Source of the DNA: Phoronis australis
Taxonomy: Eukaryota; Phoronida; Phoronidae
Reading direction: 5' to 3'
Length of the DNA: 60,000 nucleotides
Assembly (NCBI GenBank): GCA_002633005.1
Contig: NMRA01000166.1
Span: 252,716 to 312,715 of the forward strand
Shown: one piece after another, positions 1 through 13,248 of the stretch
Layout of the letters: every line of letters starts with the position of its first letter
Numbering within the stretch: the first letter of the stretch is position 1
Program-made: the position numbers and the translations under genes
The notes under the pieces: model-generated
Told to the model about the DNA's origin: nothing
The model's database searches: none
Seen by the model: only the letters and a program-made list of their open reading frames with translations

Positions 1-3000
1 TGGTACAGACATCGGCCTTCATTTCAACGAATGTCAGCTAGACAACAGCAAGAATTGGGAGTTTCAAATAAATAAATACTACATAAGTTATTGTGTTATA
101 GTTCTGCTCTTAGCTAATAACTTCAAAAAGTTCATTTACCTCATTCAACTGTCATCTCAATCTTGCGTTTTCCAGCCTTAAAAACGACAATGGTCTTTAA
201 AGTACTGTATAAACTGTGCATGTATGCCTCGCTAACTGAATGTCGTTTGTTAATTAAAAGGATACTTATTAACAAGTATTAGCTGTCTCTTTTACAGTCA
301 GTTCTTCAATAGAAAAGGGTGCTTCCTAACCCTCATCAACCCGCAAAAGTTCGGAGCGAATTTTTAATAAGACTGCTAAACTGGCAAGCGTGGCCTAGCT
401 ACACAACAACTAAGGGTGAAGATCACCCAACAAAAACCATAGTATCCATACCATATGTTTTAATGTGAATCCTACCGAGGAAACAAAACGAGGACTGGTT
501 GAAATTACTAAAACAGGCTTCAGTATCCTTTTAAAGATGTTATTTCAGTCCAGTGCTGTAATGGGGCATAGGCGCACGTAGGCGCAGCCAACCACCTTTT
601 GGCATTTGAAGGTAACGCCTGCGTACCGTAAGTTATGTTCAGTGCTAAAGGTGATACGGTGGGCTTTGGGCGCCTACTTACCTGTAATTTTACCACTACA
701 GCACTGTATTCAGTCCGCTTTATTTTAATTGAAAACTTAACTGAATTTAATATGGATATTTTGGTGGTGTACTACCCACCCCCTAAAGTGGCCGCCGTGG
801 TTAGTGACAGCTGACTTATACATCATGGGTAGGCTACCGACTCACTGCCGATATTTGTAATGAAGTTTCCCAGAAAACCCTGCCCCCTTTTAGGAAAAAG
901 ACTAAAATTCAATAGTAAAATAAGGCAAACATAAACATGGCTGAGAGCTTTAATGATATCTTTCTACTGGCGAAACTCATCGTGTGTTCTAACTTGGTGA
1001 ATGTTAAGGAAAGGATGCCTTTAACGCACACGAGCTTGTTCGTGTCGTTTGTAAATTTTTGAACGCCTTTGTATTTCTCCTTTTTATAATTGATGTACTT
1101 TAATAATAATAAGTTCAGTGTTAATACTTTTTATTAGACATAGTTTCTTAATTAAGTAGAATTCACGCTGACAACAGATATAGAAAGATTACTGGGTGTA
1201 CTTTCAGGTCCATTTTACATTTTGTAAATTAATATTCTTATGTTAAAAAGCACTTGTTGTTAAGTTTAGTTTCCTTAAATGAATACCAATGCAAGACAGA
1301 TTTTGTTTCATTTTTAACCTTTCCAATGAGGACGCGAACTCGACTCGGGCGTTGGACGAACTCGCCTAAGGCGGGAACCCCTAGAGTTCAGTCGTTTACA
1401 AGTTTAAAGTTCACACATAGGCCACATTTAAGGTCCCAAATCAGACTTCGAAATGACAATTTCCTAGAAACCTGAAGAGCTTCCACTGCATAATTTTTAT
1501 GAAAAAGGTACGAACTCGCCTCGGTCTCCCCTAGGAGAATTTAGCGAGAATACACATACGTATAGCCAAAGGAAATATTCTTTTTAGTTTAAATGAAAAT
1601 ATTTCCTCACTTCCTCATCACTGGCAAAGCAAGTGATTAATCTTAATTTGAATCCAGGGACGGTCTGTTCCATGAAAATTGAATTGAGACAAATTGCTCT
1701 TGCGTAACCACATCACAGGTACCGGATTAAAGCTTAGGCATTTGATTATTAGCAAATCACAGCCTAGAAATAATTTATACAAATTATCTCAGCAATTAGC
1801 AATTACGGGGAAGCATTTGAACTTTTCCAGAACTGAGATTTATTTGCTTTTCACAAATAGTTGTGTGGAGATAAAATCAAATGTCTGACTCTTTAGCCAC
1901 AGTTCGCGAAACAGACCACATAAATTTTAGACTGTTGCATGACGTCATATCCATTGTTCAACAATAACAGCGTGTTGTGACACCATTGTGTTAGTCAGTG
2001 ATGTACTTACAATAGTCTACGGGTCACACAAAATATGTTTCCAATCTTTACCTTTTACAATAGAAAATCATTGCCATCCCTAACCAGCTATTTCAGGACA
2101 TCTGCGAATAAAAAGGCTGTCAAACCATTAGGTTGAGACTCTTGCGGTATTAGATAGTTTCAATTCAGTGGCATGTGATACCCCTATTGAAAGTGAAATT
2201 AAAACCAGTTCAGTCACTTTTATGACAAGGAACATTTTGAGACTTTAAAAACAACTGCTCGAGGCAAGAGTGAAACCGATTGCAAACCAGCGCGCTTTCC
2301 ACTGCCCAGTAAGTTTCGGGAGCTAGGCTAGAGGCATATGTTTATTCTATGTTTGTGTATTGCGTGAGTGAGGAAACTTGGCTCACGGTGAACTTGTTTG
2401 CTATCCTTGGCCGCTGGAAGGTAGGAAAGGTGTCGACGTCTGTCGTAAAGTACGCTGTCTACTGGCGTAAAGACACTTTTCACGCCCGTGTTGTACCAAC
2501 TTTATCGGATTGTAAATCATGCGACAACTGAAAAAGTGTTTACGCTCGTAAATTACGCTAATGATTGGCGAGCGTAAAGCGACGAGTGTTACAAGACCGG
2601 TCCCCGAAATGTCAAGCTATTGACATATCGCAAGCTCCGCTTTCCGTAATGTCGACTAACAAACCATAAGTTTTACCCGGCAACGTGTGGTTTGTCGGGT
2701 AAAATGGCGGCTTGGAAACGAAGGTGTGTCAATAATGATGCGTTCTGGGAAGTTAAGCCTTCACTCAAAATCCTGGCGACATGTCAATTGCAGACCGAGC
2801 GCAAGGACCTGCGAGCTGAACGACTCACGGTCGTCCTCAAGCAAACCATTGCTCAGTTCATAGCTCGATGCGGGCTACCCGTACACAGCGAATGAAATGC
2901 AACTGACCAGACACGTTCGTAGAACGCAATCGTAAATGTAATACATACGGTTGGAATGCGCTTAGTTGTCAGGAAATGCAAGAATTAATTTTCATTGGCT

Positions 3001-6000
3001 AAACATTTAGTCAACCTCACCCGCATATGCTGTGAGGATTTACGCACGCCAGATAAAGAAAGGCCGCCATCAAATGAGACATTCGCCACATCGCCTCGCG
3101 AGGTCATCTTAACGCAGACGTGAGCTATGAGCTCAGCTAATTTTCATTCGAGGCGCGTTGTCCTTCGTCTGCTCTCACCCTCACACACGCGTGCAGACCT
3201 TTCAACATAACAATAATTGAACTTTTGTCTGGTCACTCCACTGTTGTGTGTGCATCACAGGGAGGGTCATAAAGTCACGCGAACTGTAATTTTCCAGTAT
3301 TATTCCGGTCAACACTTTCCTGCTATAACCAACGATATTTTATCGTCTGACTTCACGCACCGTAGTAAATCATTGGGGCAAAACTTCATGGCTTCTCTCC
3401 GATTTACTATATCATTATTGCCTGTGACAGTTCCTGATTGATTTCCTGACGTGTTTGTTCGAGTTTACATGTTCATCAGTCTGCTGTAGCCTGTCTCCCA
3501 ATACGAACTCCAACTTCAGAATCAAGTCGGACAGCCGGCCCCGTTTAAAGCTGCATTTTGCTCTGTGTAGCGGCTCAAAGCAAAAATCGAATTCACAAAA
3601 TAGGTCTCATAATATTCCTAATCGTGACAGGGTTCTGTTTACCATACCAGGTATGATGGTAATACAAAATGTTTTGCAAATAAAAAACTATTAGCTGAAA
3701 CATTCCCTCCGTTTGGTTCCCTCATATCGAGACAGCAGTTGAAAATTGTGGGACGTGTATCTCGCTGGTGTTGTGTGGGAAAGTTTTGACTGGAGTGTAC
3801 ACTTGCTTCTTACTCCCCCCGCCCCCGGCCGTCGTCAGTCGTTACCAAAATCATTCGAACCTCCGGCGGTAGATTAATTAGAAACCACGACTACCTCAAG
3901 CCGCGAAGTTCAACTGTAGACGTATGAAGGAACTGATGTTGTGCTCGCACCAGACGCATCTCAGGCCACCTTTAATGCGTAAACTATCGTCAGGCAGTCG
4001 TACACGCGTCGTATCAGTATTTAATCACGTATCAGTACACCTGAGCAAACACTTGGCACATTTTGCAAGCGAAAAACGTAAAAGTCTTAAAAGACTGAAA
4101 TGAGTGTACTGTCGGATCACACGGGACGTGCAGAGAAGGGTCCGGGCAAACGTCATCACACATATCAAACTTTTTACTCTAGTAGTAATTTCAAAAAATA
4201 GTATTTAAGCGGCTGCAGTCGCGCACAGGCAAAGCACCTTGAACACCCTTCCCCGAACAACTGGCCCTCTTGCAACCTACTACAGATAGTTTGCGCAAAA
4301 ACGCCGCGGTATTCCAAGGTGTGTGACGAGAAATTCCAATGCCTGTGATTGTAGCAGTAAAAGCGCAGCACTACGAACACGGCAACAGGCATGAAGCAAC
4401 ACATAACGATTGACATGTAATAGGCAATTGAACTGTTGTGAGATCTGCCTGGTCACTCAGTGCACTGCACTGCGCTCTTCCAGTGAAAACTAAATGTTGG
4501 TAGTCTCTTAGAACAAGCTAAATGTTGTTAATGGCCATAAACTAGGATTAACAAGGGTCGTTTAGTGATGAACCCATCGGAAAATTCCACCAAAACCACG
4601 TAATCAAGCTATAATGTAATTCAGATTCATAAGTTTTCCTATAGAAATTTGTCATTAATATTTAAACGAAGACTACCACCTAAGGTTTGACGACAATGTC
4701 CGGGGGAAACGTAGCACTTAGCTTAATTTATCGATTTCTTATTGTACACCATTCCCGTAATTAGTTTCTGGCAATATTATTACTTCGACACTGACAGTTA
4801 CGGCTATCACATTAAGGTATAAAAACAATTTTAATAGAATTAATGATGTCAATTTGCAAGTTCACATTTAACTAGGCTCCCATCATCTTGCAAACTGTCA
4901 GTTCTTCAAGACATCCGTCCAGCTTGTGACATGGGCTGTCTCATTTCATCAAACTCGTTTTAAAACATTCCGTGGTAGGAATTGATGGCTGCCATCAAAG
5001 GCGATCACCTGCGACCCAATATTTAATGGACCAACTTAACTTTGTCATAAGCTGATGACATGTTGACAGTTTTTTAACTTGCCAACGTTCTGAATGGTCT
5101 GATGGTAAGATTAAGTGTTTTGAGACGTACTTTGTTTCGTTTTTCAGCTTGATTTGCAATTTTGCATTTTGAGTGGTGAGTGAGAAAAGGATTTACCTTT
5201 AACCGTGGTAAGCACCATCGTAAAATTCTTCAATTAGAGACAATATTGTTCCAGAGATGATCCCCATTTAACTTCTCCAACCTATCGTGTTTACAAGTGC
5301 ATATGGTGCGCTAGGTGTATTAAAAGAATCTGGTCGTAAAAGTAAAGTCGGGAATGTGCTATTTTCATTTTCAGAGGCTTACTTGTTAAATGGGTTTGAC
5401 CGACAGGTGCGGCACAATACTGACAACATTGATAAAGGCAACATGTCTTAATATATATATTTCTTATATTGAAAATTGATAAGGTAAAACAGAAAATACT
5501 TTCCCGCCATACAGTGAACAATCTTAACGTATTTTCAAATACTCGACACCTTCCTGAAGTGATGGCCTTGTTTTTAGTCTACGTTCTGTAATCGCACTAA
5601 TCCAATCAAAATCACGTTACGCGAAAACCAAATATTATGAGTGGCTACTTATACGGGCCGGGTGCCAATTTTTGCGGGCCTTCCAAGACGTGCAGACAAG
5701 CAAAAAATTCAGCACTCTGCGAAAATGCCCGAGACATAATTGTTGAAGACAGTACACCGCCTGTCTTGCGCAATCCCAGATCTCAATCTCCAACGCAGCA
5801 GACAGGCATGAAGCAAACACGAGAAAACAAAACAAAGCGAAAAGGTCAAAATTGCTCCAACAGATTTACGATGCTCATCCAGCTGGACTCCACAGCCATG
5901 CGCCGACCATTACAGAGCACTGGCAGTGATATCGCTGGTGTTGGTTTACAAAGTAAATGGCACAAACTGAAGGCTCGTGGCAATAAGTACGGCGACATCT

Positions 6001-9000
6001 TTTGGGATTCAACACGCTTGCATGCATCGGGTTTCCTGAGCAGACGTGTTCCTAACAGAGTCTAGACGGCGCCCATCGATTCTGGTCATAAGAATAAGGT
6101 TGAGCACCATGGCAACGGAGGCTGGCCTTCCCAACTATAGCCTAGTAACTAGAGACTAGGCGGTCCCGTTTTATAGTTCACGATTGCTCTAAAAAATAGC
6201 GGTCTGGTGGGGATCAGTCTTATTGGAAAGACGGACATTGATTTGTAGTTTCATCTGTAACAGAAAATCCCTTGTCAGTGTTATGGTCCAGAGCTGAGTC
6301 ATGATACACGTGATCATCCAAGGTATGTTCATCATAAAAATGAACGGTGTTATTATCTCAGTCGTAAGATTCCAAAACTGCTCTCAAAACTAGAGGGTCC
6401 GTCTTAGACCACTTTCCCCCCTACATTTGTCTCCCTATTATAGTACTTATTGAGACATTGGGGATCAACACAGACGAATAATTGATACGAACTAAGCCGT
6501 CTGCCTCAAGTCAGCCACAGCCTAGCAGACAGCTCAGGCAAATGTGTAAAAATACAACTGAGTGTATTAATTACTTGTACTTTAAGTTTTTTGTCTTGCA
6601 TTGTGTCTGTTTTTTTCCTAAAGTTGTGTGAGCTGAATAAATAAAGAAAAAGTAAAAATAGATCATTGAATTAGTTCAGTTTTGGCTCACAGTAAGCAGC
6701 TCTGGTCGCAGCTACCCCAAAGGCCAGCGGCAGCCCTGACGAATAGTTGCGAGCTGGGCTGTCTTCCTAAACAAAATATAGGTAGTATGATGCCGTTTAC
6801 CTGCACAAGGCAAGCAACATCAGATACAATAACTAACTCAGCCACACGGGGATAACATTGCTCAGAGCAATTGCTGAAACTTACGGGCGTCTTAAACAAA
6901 ATTCCAGGAGGCATATTTAACGCAATAAAACGTGTCAAAAGGTCATGTTTTTTGTGGCGATCTCTACTAGGACGTAATAGTGTACTTTACAGCACTGTGC
7001 CAGCACTTGTAATACATGGGGACCTTCGCTCGAGGATTGCTGATTATTGCATTAACAACTCCTCTTCCATCAAACCGTGTTACTAACTTAACTTGGGAAC
7101 TATGAATGAACTCTACCAATTGTATCCCGTCTGTATGACTTCATTATGTCACTTTGTACACACATTGCTTGGCGTTTAATGCAGCGTACCTCATAACTGA
7201 TCATGACTTCCCATGGAATCAGAGTAATTAAAGACGACACATGGCAAGATAAAAGCAAACATTTTTAAACTGCAATAAATCTATAGTGAACTCTTTCTCT
7301 ACCTGAGTTTTCGTTTTTACAAGCACATATGACCCACATGTCCCCTTGCATGACAAAGTATTTTCTTTGCCTAAATTAGCCGCTGGTATTGTGTATTACA
7401 TTCTTTTATATCCAATGAAAGGTGGAAATGAATACTCCATGATTGGTCCAATCTTTATTCAGTGATTTGTCACAACTCTTGACATCTTTTTGGAAAATGC
7501 AGTCTGAGCATGCACACTGACCACCACAAAACAAAACAAAACAAAACATTTTACAATCCCTAAAACAATACACCATTCAACAATTTATTGTCAAGAGTAA
7601 AATATGTTACTGTAGCCACACAAGGGTTCAAACCAAATTCCCTGACTAAAATAATAACAATATCCTCTATGCAATTAAATAACAGTATATTATCCACAGC
7701 AACCAATTTCCCATTTTCCATATGAGAACAACAAAAGTAGCACTTAGATTTTTTTGAGATTTCTATCCCGCACAAAAAAGCTTAAAAATGTATACATCAT
7801 GATCACCTTCATTTTAAGATAAACGGAATAACACCAGGTAAATTACCAAGGAAACAGTCAACAAAAAATACATCAAAATTTAATAGCTGCCTTTCAATTA
7901 TATAATCTATTTCACAAAATAACTTCAGCTAGCCAACAAGGAAAAGGTGAACTGACATGGCCGATGTCAATATGACTTCTTCACGGGAGTGGTAATATGA
8001 AATATAATTTTGACACATATTTTGTTTGTAAAACTTTGATTCAGGCTATGAATGACAAGATTACATAGGACCTTGAAAATGACCAAATTTGGCTAAATAC
8101 CTATAACAGGTATCTCACAAGTGGTAAATTGGATTCACATGAAAGCTTCCAAATATGGTTCATGCATTCACCTCCAAAATGCCGTATGGAATTGTTTGTA
8201 CAATATTTCACTTTTGCATGAAGAGCTCCAAAAAATCAAGACTTCCATGATATTTATGCATTTTTAAGTTGCATAAAAAGAGAAAACAATGCTTTAGAAA
8301 AATGCAACAGCACTTTCGAGATTTCATCTTGAGCATCTGAAATTTGGCCATGTTATTGGTACGTTATTCTGTTATAAACAAACCTTTGTTTCTTGCTAAA
8401 AAGACATGGCCATTTGACCCAGTCTATGACAGATTTGTATCAAGATAAAAATCAAAGTCTACTAAATGCACAGACCATAATCTTGAAAGCAGACAATAAG
8501 TGTTCAATGAAGGTGGCACATTTTTTAATTGTGAATGCTCTATCTTAAATTAAATTAAATGATTCATTTTGATAAATTCATGAATAAACAGCAAAATTTA
8601 CCAAAGACCAACATCTATAATATATAATATTACCGGTATAATCTTGGGGTAAATCGCAAAAGCTAACCAAGATATTTGTCTCATTCCCTAAAAATACATA
8701 TTTGGAATGTAAAACGGTATTATCAAAGCCAGTTTGTGTTAAACAACCCAAGCTTAGGAATATCGCATGCCTGTCTTCTTTACAATTTCTAAGTGCACTG
8801 CCTTTTCCACAACAGCACAGCAACGTACACAGGGTATCATCCACTTCTTAGCAAACACATTTATAAGAAACTGTGGGACAAAAGTGAAGACAGAGATTTT
8901 TGTTAAAAGTCATAACCTAGATTATGTAAGTTCAAATGAAGACCTGCAATTAATTTGATGTAATCAACTCTTTCACTGCCAATTTTTTTAGAAAGGGATT

Positions 9001-10400
9001 TCCTGATGGCAATTAAATGTTGAGGAAACGTCGAAAACAGGGTGTAATTATAAAATTGCTGTAAAACTTTTGTTTGCTGGTGGATTGTTATGGCACCTCC
9101 AGGGCAACATATCTATATATACATTGTTTTATGATATTTTGAAAATCATGCATTAAGGCAAGAATTCAGTAGTAAACAAGATAACCGGTGAAAAAAACAC
9201 GGATCAACAGTCAATGAAGAGGGCTTGGAATGACGAATGACAACAAAGAGGAATATTTTCCAGGTGATGTAACGTTCCACAAATAAATAGGCTTGTATGA
9301 TAGAAATATTTTTTGTGTTGTAAAATTTAATTGAAATAAAAGTTTTTGCATGAATGAAGTCAAAATAATGATGAAAAACAGACAAAAGAAGAGGACCAGG
9401 AAATCAAATAACAGGAAATCAAAACCAAGAGTTAAATTCCAAGCCCTGCAATGAAGGGCTGTGGTTGAAATGCATATCACGGCCCTGGAACACACCTGGT
9501 CCAAAATTTCAAATTCGGATCCCAAATCACAATCATTTTGATTTTCAGTTAATTAAACTGAGACGTTGGAGAGCCTACAGGATATTGCATTAACTGCAAT
9601 TTGACAGGTAACTGGTGAATAAATTTCAAACAAATGGGTAAAAATAAAAAAATGACTTTTGTTCGAGATTTGGTAAAACTGTGGCAAAGATATCACCTGA
9701 TGTCATTAAACTGTAGTTATCTCCCATGAAATTTATGATTAACTAGAGCAAGAATGGTAAAGTGCCCAACTGACCAATCATCGCATTTGATGGTGAAAGT
9801 TGTCAGAAGGCATATTTGGTAGTGAAAGTGTTAAAGATTTCATTGATTTTACTAAATCTTTGAAAAATGGTTTGCAGCAAATCTTGACTAATAAAATTTT
9901 CAAAAGTTTGCAAAATGGATAGTGGAATTTAAAAACCTAAGATATCCTCACTTCCTAGATGACAAGAAACTCCGTAAACCCAACCTTTACTCAATACATA
10001 AACTATTAGTTAGTATCAAAGATTTAAATGATCCATTTGCAGTCATAGTATTTGACCATTCGAGGACACATAGTGTGTTAATTAGTGCACAGCAATATTT
10101 TGAAACATGTTTCACCTACTCAAAAGGTTATTAAGTTTACATATTAAGCCAAAAGAACAGTTTTCAGTGTACCCCAAGGGTTAACCCAGTTATCATGCAA
10201 TCTACACTCCAAGTATTTGACACTTTTGATGAATTTTTGGGCTACAGTGGCTTATTTGAAATTTTTTGACAGTCAATTTTTCATTATTTGGGTTTCTTAA
10301 GCACGCAGAGCAATGGAATGGTATTTTGTAAACCTCGGTAATAATGCCTCTTTAACAAACCTAATCATGAACAGCTGATACCTCTAGGACTCATGCACTC
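1..10400. other. Gene-poor stretch, no recognisable coding region
   Basis: I find no exon with recognisable protein similarity on either strand. Open frames are short and stop-bounded; the longest (5637-6065, plus, 142 codons) has no domain, biased composition or splice context that I can recognise. Bases about 2240-3900 are richer in CG dinucleotides than the surroundings, which could mark a promoter of an unseen gene, but no exon supports it. A (CAAAA)n simple repeat lies near 7527-7550. The part below 10400 probably includes the HGD 3' UTR, of unknown length. Confidence 0.5.
551..706. mobile_element. Short hAT-like MITE
   Basis: A 156-bp segment begins CAGTGCTGTA and ends with its exact reverse complement TACAGCACTG. 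Similarity between the arms continues inward through a GTAGGCGC-type segment. It is flanked by TTTCAGTC on the left and ATTCAGTC on the right, an 8-bp target duplication with one mismatch. Termini starting CAGTG and an 8-bp duplication are typical of hAT transposons. It has no coding capacity. Confidence 0.65.
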
Positions 10401-13248
10401 TTACTGCGGAGATGGCAAAGTGAAGTGTTTCTTCAGAGGTTGCCAGCACTTGTAGTAATCATGATCCACTTTGTTACAAGTCTTATTTCCCCACTCGGTC
10501 ACCCGCATACTCAGTGAAGACTCGAACATAAAGGCCTGGAAAGATTTAAGAGTTTTTTACATGTACTTGTTGATATGTACATGAGGTTACATGAAGTCCA
10601 TGTAAACATGTTGCTTCTGCTCTAGGACAATCCTTGATTGATCTACAAGTCAGTTGAGTGAAATATAGCCATTGTTTAAACTGCAGTGAACAGGAATTGG
10701 ATGGTGTAGGCAACCACAAAAACACAAATCATGTACCATGCTAATTGCTGGCATGGACACTATGGTAACAGTACACGTGCGGGTGACACCAACCTGATGG
10801 CTTTGAGTTACTACTGTGACTGCAGCATGCGACGCTTCGTGATTCAAAAAAGCAGCTCCCAGCAGGTGGCAACGGAGCAGAGAAAGGAAAGCCAACAATA
10901 TGGTATCTATTTTCAGGACATGATTTGCAAGAACCTTCGTGATCTGTGTACACATATCTCGTAATCTGACGATAAGAAATGTTTGACACACACATGACAA
11001 TTTTGTATGGTTTTAACCATGGTGAACAGGTAATGCTAAATTGTTGACACAATTGAGGCAACTCTGATGGATTTTGTCATTCTCAGGGTACGCAACAACT
11101 TGTCACAAGCAGACGTACACAATGACACATCCTATGTTATACACAGTGAGAAGTGCATGAAAACAAAGCTGGCATGAAATGACTCGGGCCACAAACAGCA
11201 CGTACGCAGTGACGCATCCACAATCAATTAAGAGTCCCAGGGATTTAATTAACCATTTCCTTCTTCTTCAAGTAGTAGATAAGGTGTGGGTGGGGGTAAT
11301 ATGTGGTTCATATGAGGAGTTATTCAAACTTATGAGGAAAAAACAAACAAGTGTTTTCTGAGCCTATGAATGCCTCATACAATCCAAATCACATGTAACA
11401 AATACCATTATGCTTCTCTTCAATATGCCTTACCATTGTTCCCACTGCAATTTTCTGTGGTTTCAGCTCAGCAGAGGATGCCTTTTCAAAGCATGTAGCA
11501 TCAGGTCCATGTGGTGTCATCATGCTGTGTAATGTGGCGCCCCCTGGTTGAAATCCCTCCTCCTTTGCCTCATAGTTGCCCTTGATCAGTCCCATGAACT
11601 CACTCATGCAGTTCCCTGGCAACAAAATAATAGTTTTACATATTTAATGACATGTGGCAAGGCAAAGACTTCATATCATGACTCAGTCTAGGAAATATGC
11701 AGATAGCCCTAAAATTGTATTCTAGAAGTTATACAGCTTTCAGAAATGACAGGGTCAGTCTCTAAATGTATTTTGGTAGCTGGCATTCTTGTTCACAGTT
11801 TATACAAGAGAGACTTGCTCCCCGAGCAAGTCAGAAGTGAGATATTTTTATATAAGAAAGTAGCATAGGATTAAATTAATGTAAATTATCTGCGGGTGAA
11901 ACTCAGAGAATCAATACAGAAGCATACAGTCCTTCAGTTAGGACAATCTCTTTGCTGGAAAACTGAAATTTATCAGAAAAGGTGATATGTTCACAATTTT
12001 AGATAGGAGAGGTGGATGTTATTCCGTACAAAAGCATTTTGGATATCTTTTAATTGATCACAGATTTATTACCAGAAGTTCTCAATTGTCAACATTTTGG
12101 AAATGAACATTTCGGCAATAGTCACTTACAGCAGTCCCAGTGGAAAACATGGTTCTCAAAATGTGGGAGCCCTGTAACTGATTACAACAAACCTTTCATG
12201 ATAGAAAAGTAATCATAAGTCGACTTCAAAATTAGGATTTTCAACAATATCACTCACTGTGGTAGTAAGGGGGCCGAAAGGTGTGTTCCTGAACCGACCA
12301 ACGAGGAGGGAAGATGACAAAGTCAGCGATGGCTGTGCCTGGCTTAAGGGATTGACAGGTCAACACAGTGAAGATAGAGGGATCCTAGAGAAAGACAATG
12401 GAATTATAGGAACACATGTAAAACCGTCAATCCAATGACACAATTATAAGTATATCAATTTAATACCAAAATGGCTGACGATAGTACTGGGGGTTGATGA
12501 AGCCAGGATTTGAAAGAAACAAGATCAGTTTTAAGGTAAAAAAACAAACTTTCAGGATTACTGTTAGGAAGGATAGATCGAGACGATAGACTACATAATG
12601 TTATTTAGCCTTAACCAGAGTTATAAACCACTGCTTCCCAATGCTGACACCTAGAATTTAGTGAAATTGAGACCAGTGACTTGATCAGTTAAATATGCTA
12701 TTACTTGGCTACTTGCCATATTAGCTTTACTAGCAAAGTTTTGAACAGCAACCAGTGAGGTTGCAGGCTCGAATCCATTGTGGAATGATTGTGTCACTGT
12801 AAACCAAGTAGCTAAATACACAATTGAAGTTATGAAACAAAGAGATCTAAGGTGTCTGCAACACGATCATTACTTCAGCATTTGATTTCTGTGAATATGA
12901 CGGCAGAATTGCAAAAATGTGGTTTTGAAACCGACAGGTGAAATAAATAAATGTACACCATTACCCAAATTACAGATCCGCTGGGGATTTTCACCCAGAG
13001 AGCATAGTCACTCAATTTACAATGATTTACTGTCGATGCCTCTGATGCTGCATCACGAATACTAACCCTAACCAGATACTATTTACCATTCTACCCTGGT
13101 ATTCATATTTGCCAGCTCGTGAAGTTCAAATACCTAGACCTACCGCATGGTCAAAGGCTACACAGTTGATGACCATAAACTTGTCCAAGTCATATTTGTA
13201 GGGTGCGTAGTTACCATGCCAAGCCACAACATTGAATGGTGAGTGATC
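10401..13248 (-). CDS. HGD: HGD coding exons 9-12 (catalytic C-terminal half)
   Basis: Exon 9 (13144-13248) carries [13 protein letters not shown] and the active-site His in VAFDHA. Exon 10 (12258-12384) carries [10 protein letters not shown] and ends RPPYYH. Exon 11 (11434-11615) supplies the Glu in NCMSEFMG and the His in TPHGPDA, and ends with an ATG codon directly followed by a GTAAGG donor. Exon 12 (10401-10535) reads [10 protein letters not shown]...[12 protein letters not shown] and stops at TAA. Read without splicing, exon 11 runs on into an unrelated tail. The C terminus is about five residues shorter than in human. Confidence 0.95.

Noticed and set aside
5637-6065. 142-codon plus-strand ORF
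   Set aside because: No recognisable domain, signal, composition bias or neighbouring exon; its length is compatible with chance in a locally GC-richer stretch.
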